Assembly (NCBI GenBank): GCA_050084515.1
Contig: CM114271.1
Span: 16,306,001-16,370,000 of the forward strand
Direction: 5' to 3'
Source: Blasia pusilla
Taxonomy: Eukaryota > Marchantiophyta > Marchantiopsida > Blasiales
DNA: 64,000 nucleotides
A program made the position numbers and the translations under genes. The notes under the pieces are model-generated. The model did not search any database and was not told the origin of the DNA. It saw only the letters and a list, made by a program, of their open reading frames with translations. Within the stretch, counting starts at the first letter, position 1, and the number at the start of each line of letters is the position of its first letter. Below are positions 51,428 through 61,745 of this stretch, piece after piece.

Positions 51428-52670
51428 ATGACCACGTTGGTAGCTTTCACAGGTAGTGTTAGCTGGCCAGGTGAGTTGTTGGAGGGGAACGCACATGCGG
51501 AGGATGTCCCAATAGCGGATAGTCCCACAGAGAGACAGGCCATGGCGGGTGTCTCTTCCCATGTTGGCGAGGCCTCTTCACCATTGTGGGGTACGACTCG
51601 GGAGCTACAGAGGAGTGCCGACAACCTCGTGAGGCAGGTGTGGAGTCATGTTTTTATCCCACATCTGCGTGAGTCACGTGGCGATCGAGCTCTTGGAGTG
51701 GAGACGATGACCCCACTAGATACCACACGTGTTGTGTGGTAGTGGCCAGAGGAGGGTGTTAGGGTGTTAGATCTCTTCGGAGGGATTAGCACCGGATTGG
51801 CTGTAGTATTGCAGGCGGGCATACGGGTGCATCAGTACCTTTATGTGGAGAGAGATGAGACCGCGCGGCGAGTATCATTACGTCACGTGGCGAGATTGGT
51901 CCAGAGGTATCCTGAGTTGTTGTCGGTATCTGTAGTACGGGGATACCAACATACGCTACCCGCCGACATATCTTTGGTGGGGGCGCAGGATCTGGATAGA
52001 GTTGGCACGATTCATTTGGTGATTGTTGGATGGCCATGTCAGGGTCATTCATGAGCTGGCCGAGGATTTGGATTGCAGGATCCGAGGTCAGGGATGTTTT
52101 GGGAGATGCTGCGAGAAGTACGACACTTGTAGGAGGGTCAGATATGTTCTCCAGCGTACATTTTGGAGAACGTGCCATTGTTGGGAGATACTCGTGCACA
52201 TGTGATGACGAGTGTACATCAGGTGAGGTCCTGGTTGGGACCTTCTGTGTTGTTAGATGCAGCGAGAGTTGGGTCACGTGCCCATCGTCCACGACTGTGG
52301 TGGACGAGCCTGATACAACCAAAGGTACTGAGTCGAGCATACAGTGGAGTCCAGAGAGCACCACATTTCACAATGTATGCTTTTTCGGGCTCAGGGCTTA
52401 GATCTCACGTGGTGACACGGGATGATAGACCACCGTTGTCCATGGTGAATAGGGTGGGGGAGTTGAGGGCAGCCTTACCTGCGTTGGTGAGCTTCCCAAC
52501 ATCCCATGCCTTTCGTCAGGGAGGGCCAGGCATGATTTGGAATGAGGTCACCATAGCATTGGAGGAGCCTACAGCAGATGAGCGCGAGCGCGCCATGGGG
52601 TTCACTACTGGTACTACGGCGGTGCCAGGGATGATTGAGGCATCACGGAGATAGGTGTTGGGGCAGGCTC
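51428..52670 (+). pseudogene. Copy D cytosine-5 DNA methyltransferase (three stops, 3' cut)
   Basis: 51428-51742 is the N-terminal lead (WPGELLEGNAHAEDV). 51764-52054 has LDLFGGISTGLAVVLQAG (motif I), DETARRVSLRHVARLV, and VIVGWPCQGHS (motif IV with Cys) followed by TGA. 52163-52654 has ENVPLLGDTRAHV (motif VI), AHRPRLWWTS (motif VIII), RERAMGFTTGTTAVPG (motif IX region). The last motif is cut by element F. The reading is co-linear throughout: only substitutions to stops, no frameshift, in this core. The segment 51748-52438 is identical to copy E. Confidence 0.9.
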
Positions 52671-53899
52671 TGATACCCACAATTTTGTACTCTTGAAGAA
52701 TATATCTTTTTATTCAACGAAGACTCTTGTATATTATGATTATGATTATTTATTATTATGAAGAAGAATGAGTGAATCACGAAGCTCCTGGGACAAGGCA
52801 GAGAGATGGAAGATCAAGGATTTGCCTTAGAGGAGAGGAAAACACAATAACAAAGTCTCAAGACTCAGAACGAAGCTTAACGAAGCTCAACGAAGATGTA
52901 TGAAGCTCTCTCATTGAAGTGCTTCGCTACATAACGAAACATCACGAAGAAAAGAAGAAAGAAGTACTTTGCTCTTGCACGAAGCACAAAGCACCGAAAG
53001 TAAGAACGAAGCATGAAGTACTTCGTCCTCAAGGGAAGAAGAAGAAGTCCAAATTTCGCAGCGAAGCAAAGCTAAGAAGGACTGTGATTTCAAGCGACAC
53101 ATAGTTAGAAGAGTTAGACTAGGAAAAGGCGCGACCCTTAATATCAAATTGGTAGTTAGGACAATTTTGTGCTGCGGATTCACAGGGATCGTAGGAAAGC
53201 TAAGAGAACCATAGATCTAGATAGTTAGAAATAGTGAAGAGACACTAGCTTCATCAAGAACGTTTCGAATCTTTCAATCACTTCCACTCCAACGAATATT
53301 TAAGAAGCAAGGCAGAAGCCATAATCATCATTCTCTTACGAAGTCCTTATGTTGTAGGAATGGTCTGAGCAAGAGAGTAGTACCCTCTTGAGCTTGTATA
53401 CACTTTGAAGCTTTCTCGTTCTTGATGGAGTAGTAAAGCAATCATTCATTCATTCTTATGTGCGATGCTTATGTCTGAGTATTCTTTTTGGGTCTGCAGA
53501 GTGAAGAGTGAATCAGGCGAACCTTTCTCATCAGTGAAATAATCAACATGAGTTTTAGGAAATCTGTTTGACAGAGAGTAACCTGCCGAGACAGATTGAG
53601 TTCCGAAAGTAGGAGAAGCCAACTTTTAGGTTGAGATCTCTGTGAGGTTTCTTGATGTCGAGAGGAAAATCTACCTGAACATGCTATCAATTCCACTAGA
53701 GAGAATCGAGAAAAGATCCTTTGGTACTAAGAAAGATCAGAAGATATTGATGAGACATTGAATATAACTCACACACATTTAAATACAACTATTACAACAT
53801 ATTTGTAATTCCGAACTCTCTTTTCATCAAACAATGATCCTCTTGGGGATCGAACTTATTAAAACGACTATAAACTAGAAACACTTGTACATCACACAT
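52671..53899 (+). repeat. 5' LTR of element F
   Basis: Starts TGATACCCAC at the break in the copy D methyltransferase; the end (near ATCACACA, about 53899) is set by the primer site just downstream. Its first third holds about nine CGAAG words, mostly as ACGAAGC or ACGAAGA. Confidence 0.65.
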
Positions 53900-53913
53900 A
53901 GCAAGAAACTTTT

Positions 53914-53931
53914 TGGCGCCGCTGACGGGGA
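53914..53931 (+). promoter_or_regulatory. Primer-binding site, tRNA-Asp type (element F)
   Basis: TGGCGCCGCTGACGGGGA closely follows the TGGCGCCGTTGCCGGGGA type used by many plant Ty3/gypsy elements (complementary to tRNA-Asp). Confidence 0.8.
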
Positions 53932-54717
53932 TCATATTCTTTGCTGAAAAGGGAGAGAGATACATGGGAAATCCGGAAGCGGGGAAAGAAGCCTCGGCTC
54001 TGGGAAGACCCAACCAGCTAGTTCTTACGGAAGACCATCTGATATCTCTCGCGATTCCCCTCAGACAATGGATGAAAGAAGATAACAACATATTTGCTGC
54101 ATTGGTGCTAGAAAAGATAGAACAATTAATTAGCCTTGTCAATAAACCAGTCGCCGAACGGTGCTCCGCCCATGAACGTCAGTTGTACTTGGTGATGACC
54201 CGATACTTATGTTTATGGGAGGAAAACATGGCAGGAAGATTAAGAGCACCTGGCACACTTCTGTAGGACTAGGAAGTAGAAACCTTTAATTGCCCCTCCA
54301 TGGACCCCTACCTTTTTGCGACCGTGGGGGCAGAAGCAAGTTCCCGGCTCCCAGAAGGGGCTCATGGAAGGATCTCGGCCCTCTTCGCGAGATCAGCGAG
54401 CCGATCGACGGAGTAAGCAACAAGAAGATCACCTTGCTTGGAGACCTCATGGGCTGTCTCCCGGTTTTCGTCTTCGCACGAAGCCCAAGAGCAAGAAGAG
54501 AGACAGGAATAAACTCTCCACTACGTCCCCTACCAGTTCGCAGTCGGACGAAGAGTCAAACTAGGACCCCTTTGGAGAGTCAGGGACGGGGCCGACCCAA
54601 TCAACTAGAGCGGAGCCGCTACCTCCTCCCTCCCGAGCCTCAAGACCGGGACCCACCAGCAGACCATTCCCCATGGCCAATACTAGGAAGACGCTTGCTA
54701 AGGTACCCTGACTTTCT

Positions 54718-55479
54718 TTGGGACGGCGAGATGATGTGGACAACTTTGTGCTGGAATTTACCCATGTAGACAAGGCAAATGGGGAAGGTTCAGAGGAGGA
54801 CTTGTTGCGAGTCTTTCCTAGCCTGCTCAAGAAGCGAGCAAGCCAGTGGTACGAGGGTCTCGGAGCGGACGTCACGGAAACATGGAAAAGGGTATTGGAG
54901 TCCTTCCTACATGAGTTCTGCGACCTTGAGTTCGAGGACAGGCTTCTTACGAAGCTTCGCAACCTGAAACAGAAAAAGAACGAAACTCTCCAGGAGTACA
55001 CACAAAGGTTTCGCATCCAGGTGAATAAACAGGAACACACCACTACCTCGCAACTGGTAGATTGGTTCATGTCAGGACTGTCCAAGGAAATAGACCGGTA
55101 CTGCTGGCGAGGCCAACGAGATTCCCTAGAAGCAGTCATAGCCTCCGCAGAGGCTTACGAAGCCTCAGAGAAGTCCCGTAAAATACGAAGACGGTGTCAC
55201 CAATGCCGAGGTTCGTCGCAAACTAGTGCTTTGTCAGAGGACGAAGCGTCCTCCACAGACACGGAATCCTCTATGGGGGATACTTCGGAGTCCTCGGACT
55301 CGGAAAAAGATGTAAAATCTAAACGTAAAGGAAAAAGCACGCGCCACCACTCTCCCAAGCACCGAAGAAAAACCCGACCCACAAAGCACCTTCCCCAGCG
55401 GTCCGAAAGTCCAGTAAGGGGGACAGCAAGGAAGGCCGGCAAGTCGGCCATGGAAGAGTTAAGTAAGCAAATGGCATAA
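54718..55479 (+). CDS. Element F gag (capsid region)
   Basis: Open reading of about 253 codons with the retrotransposon gag domain: LLRVFPSLLKKRASQWYEGL, then WKRVLESFLHEFCD, then LRNLKQKKNETLQEYTQRF and WFMSGLSKEID. The C-terminal part is basic and serine-rich. There is no ATG at the start of the reading; upstream coding may continue through a frame break at about 54710 (ORF 54290-54769 in another frame). Confidence 0.85.
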   Translation: MGRRDDVDNFVLEFTHVDKANGEGSEEDLLRVFPSLLKKRASQWYEGLGADVTETWKRVLESFLHEFCDLEFEDRLLTKLRNLKQKKNETLQEYTQRFRIQVNKQEHTTTSQLVDWFMSGLSKEIDRYCWRGQRDSLEAVIASAEAYEASEKSRKIRRRCHQCRGSSQTSALSEDEASSTDTESSMGDTSESSDSEKDVKSKRKGKSTRHHSPKHRRKTRPTKHLPQRSESPVRGTARKAGKSAMEELSKQMA

Positions 55480-56121
55480 TTGAAGGTACATCTGGCGGCC
55501 CAGAAGGACCCCAGAAGACGGCTAGGTCTGATGAGGCCCAACATCTGGTGTAGTACCTGCGGATCCCAAGGGCATACTGCCCAGGAATGCCACATGCAGA
55601 GGGATGTATGTTGGATGCAAGAAGATACCACTACAGAAGAAGGGTGGTATGAACCCAAACAGGGGGAAGGGTGCTATGCCATCCAAGCTGTGCCACCACC
55701 AAATCCCGGACGAAGTTGGATCACCCGATATGTGCCTCCGGAATACGGGGAACAGAGACCCCTGAGATAGATTATGGGCGCGGTAGCCTTCACGCCACCC
55801 ATAAAAAGGAATTGTTGTTATAATTGCGGTGCGGCTGACCATTGGGCTAATAATTGCCCAAACCCAAAGCGGCCAGTAGGACTCAATCCCTTGTGCGGAA
55901 ATTGCAAGAAAGGCGGGCACACTGCAGTGGAATGCCCGGAGCCCAAGGTTCCGTGGTTGTTGGTAAAATATGTCAACACCCCAGCAGCCCAACCAGAGTC
56001 CAAGAATGACGTAAATGTGCAACTTGTCCGAGTGGAAGAGTTAGGGTCCCCCGGGCCAAAGCGAGTCACTATCAGGGAGGAAGACTCAAACAGAGCGGAC
56101 GCCGAAGAATCATTGGACTAG
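55480..56121 (+). pseudogene. Element F nucleocapsid with three zinc knuckles
   Basis: CSTCGSQGHTAQEC, CYNCGAADHWANNC and CGNCKKGGHTAVEC, all C-x2-C-x4-H-x4-C. A TAA separates it from gag at 55477-55479 and a TAG at about 55768 separates the first knuckle from the other two, so the polyprotein is interrupted. Confidence 0.9.
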
Positions 56122-56289
56122 CCCAAAGAGTTCCAAGAAACCGTTCTGGTTGTCACCACGAGGTCCAAGAGTCAGACCGCGGGGAACCCCAAGGCAAGGA
56201 AAGGTGCTTCATCTTCGCGTGAAGCTCAGGACCCCAAGGCGAAAGGTGTCGATGCCTTCCACACCGGGAAGGTCATCCTAAAAGGCGAT

Positions 56290-57465
56290 GTGGACCCGAC
56301 CTTCGATCGAAGTCACCCTAAGTACTTCCATCAAGATATCGAGGAGCAGGTTCGGGCTCAAGTGCGTCAGGACCAAGGACCAGAAGGGAGGAAGACCCCA
56401 GCGCCGACGAGAACCGGAATGACTCCGGCAGTGCAAGCCATCGCGACGTCACCGCTGGTCTTAGAAGCCTACGACCTACTCAGGGACTTGGCGTCAACCC
56501 CGGCCAATATAACCCTATTGCAATTATTAATGGATAACCCAGTGTACAGCAAAATTTTGCAGCAGTGGAAGATAAGCCGTAAAAAACCCAAGAAGTGCGC
56601 AAAGCATCTACCAGTAGTGGATCTGTTCCGTATTGAAGTGGAAGACTTGGGAGCACCAGAGGTAGAGGTGGAGATTGAGGGGCACACCATTAAGAAGGTG
56701 CCCATTGACTCAGGAAGCGGAATTAACATTATGACAGAACAGACAGCTCGGGCACTAGGATATACGGAGTGCGAGCCCACCGAGAAGTATCTGCGGTTTG
56801 CGGATCAGTCCCGGAAGCGACCCCTCGGACAGCTCACTCAGATCCGGACCATGCTTGGGCGGGTGCTATTTCTGTTGGACTACTTAGTCTTGCAGCCCCT
56901 GACAACCACGGGCTATCCCTTGCTCATTGGACGACCGTGGCTGTATGGTGCGCGAGTGACGACGGATTGGAGGAGGCAACGTTTCACGTTCCAGGCTCCG
57001 GACCAGGTCTCTAAGCGGCTCATCAAGTTGTTGTGGAAATCACGACCATCCCAAGGAGAAAAGCCACCGACCGACGAGGGCTGTACATCAGATCAAGAGC
57101 AAACTACAGCTACTGAGTCCTCGTCGAATGTGTATTATTTAGAATGCTACGAAATAGACGAAGAGTCGATACCTACCAAACCGATGTCAACCCGAGAAGA
57201 AGAGAAGCTAGGTCATAGCACATTCCAGTTTATAGAGAGTATGGTTCAAGAAAAGGACTACATACAGGTCTTAGTTGCAGATCAGAAGTCTCTACGCCTC
57301 TCGGCGGATTTGTCTCCCACCGAACTCCTCCTGTATAAAAGATTATTGTTTGAGTATTTGGATGTGTTTGCATACTCCATGGATGAAATGACAGGCATTC
57401 CTGCACGGTATGGTGAACACAGAATTGACCTAAAAGAAGGTGCGGTACCGGTACGAATGAGGTAG
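56290..57465 (+). CDS. Element F aspartic protease and RT entry
   Basis: 391-codon reading. The pepsin-like retroviral protease is near residues 115-235: VPIDSGSGINIM is the active-site Asp-Ser-Gly, and GYPLLIGRPWLYGA is the C-terminal ILGR-type block. The C-terminal part (MDEMTGIPARYGEHRIDLKE) is the entry to the RT, ending at TAG 57463-57465, which breaks VRMR-YRLNPKY. Confidence 0.9.
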   Translation: MDPTFDRSHPKYFHQDIEEQVRAQVRQDQGPEGRKTPAPTRTGMTPAVQAIATSPLVLEAYDLLRDLASTPANITLLQLLMDNPVYSKILQQWKISRKKPKKCAKHLPVVDLFRIEVEDLGAPEVEVEIEGHTIKKVPIDSGSGINIMTEQTARALGYTECEPTEKYLRFADQSRKRPLGQLTQIRTMLGRVLFLLDYLVLQPLTTTGYPLLIGRPWLYGARVTTDWRRQRFTFQAPDQVSKRLIKLLWKSRPSQGEKPPTDEGCTSDQEQTTATESSSNVYYLECYEIDEESIPTKPMSTREEEKLGHSTFQFIESMVQEKDYIQVLVADQKSLRLSADLSPTELLLYKRLLFEYLDVFAYSMDEMTGIPARYGEHRIDLKEGAVPVRMR

Positions 57466-57760
57466 TATCGCCTCAACCCGAAATACTCGTTACTAGTCAA
57501 GGACGAGATTGACCAGCGTCTCGGAGTAGGAATAATTAATCTGGTGTTAAGTAGCGAGTGGGTGTCTCCCATTGTGATTGTACCCAAAAAACAAACGGGA
57601 AAAATTAGAGTGTGCCAAGATTACCGGAAATTGAATGCGGCCACCTTAAAGGACCATCACCCCCTACTTTCACTGACAGTATTTTGGATAAAGTTGCCGG
57701 CCACGAGTGTTATTCTTTTTTGGATAGATACTCGGGTTATAACCAAGTATCCATACGAGA
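57466..57760 (+). pseudogene. Element F reverse transcriptase, 5' fragment
   Basis: Reads SEWVSPIVIVPKK, RVCQDYRKLNAATLKDH, then in a shifted frame ILDKVAGHECYSFLDRYSGYNQV (motif A region with the first Asp). It is cut at 57760 before the YxDD box by copy E. Confidence 0.9.
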
Positions 57761-58364
57761 TGTCGTGCATACATATCGCTACACAACATACATCGCTCGT
57801 TACATCTACACCACACAACACCGATCTTCCCCACACACGGGTTGATCCACACATGTACAAAAATCAACTCATACATATACATGTAGATCACACAACAAAA
57901 ATAAAGAGTAGTAAAAACGGCACACCCGGCCTAAAACTCCACTCCTCAATCTACATCGGCATATCGAGCCTCGTCCACCCTGTGCTATCAAGGAATCCGG
58001 ACGCTAGCACCCTAGTCCTAGCTCACACACATACAAGGGAGGTGCTCCAACGGCCCAACATGAGAAAGATGGCTTAGGAAAGCCATCTTCCTCTCTTATA
58101 TAGGTTGGGAAGAGCCAAAAGGCTCTTCCCCTAAAAATAGCCCTTCCCTTGGTAACCTGCGCACAGAGGTTACCAGGGGCGCGTGACCTGGTCAACAAGT
58201 CACCCGATTGTAAAAGACCTCAACATGAAACGAAGTTCCTGACACAATGGACCTATCCTCAACCTCATCCGACATTGTGGGACAAAGTTACACTCAAGAT
58301 AGTCCACTGGCTCCTACGCCCTATCCACGATAGATCTCGGCCTATCGGCTACTCAGATGTGACA
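57761..58364 (-). repeat. Terminal A2-B2 repeat of copy E
   Basis: On the minus strand: TGTCACATCTGAG (58364) through GTTTTTACTACTCTTTA to the A2/B2 join near 57896, then TTGTGTGATCTACATG to GTATGCACGACA at 57761. The last 136 bp are a second copy of the B1 unit. Confidence 0.8.
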
Positions 58365-58366
58365 GC

Positions 58367-58504
58367 TGTCGTGCGCATACATATCGCTACACAACATACA
58401 TCGCTCGTCACATCTACACCACACAACTCCGATCTTCCCCACACACGGGTCGATCCACACATGTAAAAAAATCAACTCATACATATACATGGAGATCACA
58501 CAAC
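58367..58504 (-). repeat. B1 repeat of copy E
   Basis: 138 bp directly after the polypurine tract, from GTTGTGTGATCTCC to GCGCACGACA. It is separated from A2 by gc (58365-58366), exactly as in copy B. Confidence 0.85.
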
Positions 58505-58513
58505 CGCCCCCCT
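58505..58513 (-). promoter_or_regulatory. Polypurine tract of copy E
   Basis: Minus strand AGGGGGGCG within CAGCTAGGGGGGCGG. Confidence 0.7.
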
Positions 58514-58580
58514 AGCTGGCAGTTGGATCCCCCTAACTCCAGATAGAAAATATCACATCTCTCTGACATGACCTACTACC

Positions 58581-59750
58581 CTATACACATCTCGGACACA
58601 TCCATCGTCTCGTGGGAACCAGATCAAGAGGGGGGGTCAGACATGACATATGCCACCCTCGAGAACAACCATCACATACCAACATGGTGGCTGCACCCCT
58701 TGCAGATCTGCACAACATACACCTCAAGCCTGCAGGTACCACTGCCAAGCTCGGATCCACCGTCCCATCTACGTTCGGAAGATGACATGGCGCACAATTG
58801 CGCACATGATCCTTCCAAACCATACCATCCCGTCCCTCCAACATGAGGACTCCAGTCGGTAATACCTCGCGCACACGTAGGATCGTGCGCCTTGCACTGA
58901 CATCTAGCGTCGTGGGTGCCGCCTGCTGTAAATACACGTAATCTCTAGGATGAAACCTCCTAATCCTTGGACGATAACCTCCTCCACGAATGGTCGCGTA
59001 CCTCAATGTATCTCTATGTTGGGCAATAGCTAAGTTCTCAAAGGCCATAGGCATAACTCTACGAAAAACTTCTGCCCTCTGAGAATATGCTTGCACCCAC
59101 ACATCTCGATCATCAAGATCTAACACCTCCGCCATGTCACGTCGAATCACTACAGGTAAATCTGGCTCTCTCCCAAAGAGCAAAAAGTACGGTGAAAATG
59201 ACGCCAAGGATGCCTGCCGACTAAAGCGATAACCCATAGCCAACCATGGCAACTGTAGGTCCCACTCCCTCAACTGTCCCCGCTGCAAGCCATACTTGCG
59301 CAATCCTCTCTTCACCATCTGTACAACTCTCTCCGCCAACCCATCCGCCTCAAGATGATCCCTAGACGTGGTGCGGTGATCTATCAGCGGCTGATCACAC
59401 AAGGCTTGAAACTCTCCCCTGAACTCGGTACCCTGGTCAGTCAACACCTCCGCCGGTGCACCACAGTGACTAAGCACACGATCTAGAAACGCATAAGCTG
59501 TTCCCTCGCTCACCTTGTCTGGTAGTGCCACCAACTCTATCCACTTGGAGAAATGCTCCACCATGACCAACACGTACCTATGATGACGCCCTGTCAATGG
59601 CAAAGGTCCCGCAAAGTCTAAACTCCACCGATAACCTAAACCCATAATCGGCAAAGGATGTAGCTGCAGAGTGGGAGCATTGAAGGATGCTCGCACTCTG
59701 TCACATACCATACATCCGCCACAAATGGCTGTACCCAAAGATGCATGCAT
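58581..59750 (-). CDS. Copy E integrase with C-terminal PHD finger (intact reading)
   Basis: 389 codons without a stop. Residues 13-16 CMVC are the end of the zinc-binding module. The catalytic core has SLDFAGPLP (Asp 45), VLTDQGTEF (Asp 105) and ADGLAERVV (Glu 140), a DDE set with 34 residues between the last two. The post-core region has GDYVYLQ-like RDYVYLQ and ends VRNCAPCHLPNVDG. Residues about 341-389 are a PHD finger (CMLC, CDGC, WHMSC, CPRC). The true polyprotein would start further upstream (HAHEE at about 59810); a break near 59760 separates them. The enzyme inserts element DNA; the PHD is inferred to read histone H3. Confidence 0.93.
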   Translation of the reverse strand: MHASLGTAICGGCMVCDRVRASFNAPTLQLHPLPIMGLGYRWSLDFAGPLPLTGRHHRYVLVMVEHFSKWIELVALPDKVSEGTAYAFLDRVLSHCGAPAEVLTDQGTEFRGEFQALCDQPLIDHRTTSRDHLEADGLAERVVQMVKRGLRKYGLQRGQLREWDLQLPWLAMGYRFSRQASLASFSPYFLLFGREPDLPVVIRRDMAEVLDLDDRDVWVQAYSQRAEVFRRVMPMAFENLAIAQHRDTLRYATIRGGGYRPRIRRFHPRDYVYLQQAAPTTLDVSARRTILRVREVLPTGVLMLEGRDGMVWKDHVRNCAPCHLPNVDGTVDPSLAVVPAGLRCMLCRSARGAATMLVCDGCSRGWHMSCLTPPLDLVPTRRWMCPRCV

Positions 59751-59807
59751 GCGCCACCAATACTGAACCTGGAGTAAGCTGTAAGTACGCTTTACTCCAA
59801 AATGTCC

Positions 59808-60419
59808 CTACTCCTCATGGGCATGTCGCACTACACGTGCTCGTTGGGAATGATGAGGTACCACTCGTATCCTACCATCTCCCCATACCCGCAAAATGTG
59901 AGTTGCCTCCCACCTGAACCTCTTGGCTCTCTGTAGGATCCGATCCCGCTCCCTAGCACTCACTGTACTCGCAATGACGCCAGTGCGCAAGAACTCCACA
60001 ACCTCCACGTCGTCATGGATATCACGACCATGTGTCGCCTCCTCACTAACCTCCGGATCCAAAGACTCATCATCCAATCCCACCACTGGAGTCATCACCT
60101 GTGGCTGACCTGCCATAGTCAACCAACAAAGATAGGCAGATGGATGCCAACCGGGCACCATCTCCTCATCACTCTCTCCGTGCCATCGAGCTCTTGTGTC
60201 GTTTCTCTGACTCGGACATGGGTTACGACTCAACCCATCCGCATCCTGGTTCAGCCGACCTGGCCTATGAACCACCTCAAACTCATACTCCTGTAGTAAT
60301 AGAGCCCACATGGCAAGCTTTTCCGTAAGCTTGTCGGACTCCATCAACCACCTCAACGGCTGATGATAAGTGATAAGTGTGAAAGGGTTGCCAAATAAAT
60401 AGCACCTAAAATGTGCCAC
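59808..60419 (-). CDS. Copy E RNase H C-terminal part and integrase zinc module start
   Basis: 203 codons: CYLFGNPFTLITYHQPLRWLM, where the usual TDHQPL Asp is Tyr, then VVHRPGRLNQDADGLSRNP, a linker rich in acidic residues, then the start of the integrase (HSQRARVVRHAHEE). The D-to-Y change would damage RNase H. Confidence 0.85.
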   Translation of the reverse strand: MAHFRCYLFGNPFTLITYHQPLRWLMESDKLTEKLAMWALLLQEYEFEVVHRPGRLNQDADGLSRNPCPSQRNDTRARWHGESDEEMVPGWHPSAYLCWLTMAGQPQVMTPVVGLDDESLDPEVSEEATHGRDIHDDVEVVEFLRTGVIASTVSARERDRILQRAKRFRWEATHILRVWGDGRIRVVPHHSQRARVVRHAHEE

Positions 60420-61680
60420 GGCCTACACTGCAGCCAAGCACTCTCCCTCATAGGAGTTGTACTTCACCTCTGCAATGTTGTTTGATCGGCTCGCGTAAGC
60501 CACAACGAACTCTCTCTCCTCCTCATCCCTCTAAGTAAGCACTGCTCCTAGACCCAACATGCTCCAATCCGTATGTAACTGGAATGGGCGACCCCTAACC
60601 GGTCTCTGTAAAATGGGTGAGGACGTCAACCTATCCTTGAGCTCCTCAAATGCTCGCTCTTGATCATCTCCCCACAACCACACCTGATCAAGTCTCGTCA
60701 ACAAGGTCAAAGACTTTGCGATCGCACTACAACCCTTGACATACCGTCGATAGGAGTTCGCCAGTCCAAGAAATGCTCGGACTCGACTCACATCTATAGA
60801 GCGTGGAATCTGCGCAATAGCCTCTACCTTCGTCTGCTGAACGCCTAACCCACTCGCGTATATGGTGTGTCCCAAGTACTCAATATGCTCCTGAAAGAAT
60901 CTGCACTTGCCTGGATGTAACCGGTCCATGTAATCGCAATCGCCAAAACACCTCCTCCAAGTGTCGCTCATGCTCCTCACCCGTGGAACTGAAGATAAGA
61001 ATATCATCTATGTAACATCGTAAAAAATCCAAGCCAGCCAGAATCCTATCCATCACTCTCTAAAACTCCGCAGGCGCGTTCTTCAACCCAAATGGTAAGA
61101 ACCGCCACTGATACAAGCAATCTCTCCCGAACCGATCTATCCCCAAGAATGTTGTCTTCTCCCTGTCCTCCAACTTTGATAGGAAGCGATGATAGCCAAA
61201 GACGGAGATCTAAATCAAGATCTTTGCATGCCCTATCGCATCAAAGATCTCCTCAGGAGTAGGCATGGCATACCGATCTGACCTCGTATGTCGGTTGATA
61301 GGACGGTAATCTCCACACATCCGCCTATCCGTCCAATTGCCATACATATCCTTCTTCGCCGGCATGACTGTGGCATATGCATACTCCCCATGTGATAACT
61401 CCACAAGTCCTGCCTCCAAAAAGTCCTGACTCTTGCTCTCAATCAAGGCTCGCTCCATATCAGAATACCTGTAGGGTCAACGAAAGATCGGCGTATCACT
61501 AGCCAACTCAATCCGTATCTCGGGACCCTTCAGCGTACCCAAGTCTCTCATACTGAAGGCAAAACAACTGACATGCCCTCTCAGAAACCTATGAACTTGC
61601 CGTCGCTCTCCTCCTATCAACTTGAGACCTATCACAGGCTCCCAAGTCTCCATCGTGACCTCACTCGGAGAGGACGCAAC
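60420..61680 (-). pseudogene. Copy E reverse transcriptase and RNase H start (broken)
   Basis: Starts METWEP near 61650, has GTLKGPEIRIELASD, then 61458-61210 with PAKKDMYGNW and MCGDYRPIN, a break at DAIGHAKILI, then YQWRFLPFGLKNAP and CYIDDILIF near 61030-61120 (with a stop at EF*R), then 61007-60531 with HPGKCRFFQEHIEYLGHTIYA and FQLHTDWSMLGLGAVLT. Several single-site breaks. Confidence 0.88.
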
Positions 61681-61745
61681 CTCCGGCTTTGGTTGCTATG
61701 TAGCAATCCTAGCCACCTCCGCAACAGCCACTCCACTCTTACCTC

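Larger units (their letters stand above)
46512..52670 (+). mobile_element. Retroelement copy D (5' part to methyltransferase)
   Basis: Plus-strand member of the same family. It starts TGTCACATCTGAG at 46512 inside copy C. It contains an A1-type repeat, a leader, a second 1.2-kb TGTC...GACA insertion (47151-48331), gag, protease and methyltransferase. It is cut at 52670 by element F inside the motif X region (GTGTTGGGGCAGGC). Its 3' half is not in the window. Many in-frame stops are present. Confidence 0.85.
52671..57760 (+). mobile_element. Element F: a different Ty3/gypsy retrotransposon, truncated by copy E
   Basis: 5' LTR, tRNA-Asp primer site, gag, three zinc knuckles, protease and the start of the RT, all plus strand, inserted in copy D. 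It is cut inside the RT at 57760 by copy E. It lacks the methyltransferase in the visible part. Confidence 0.85.
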
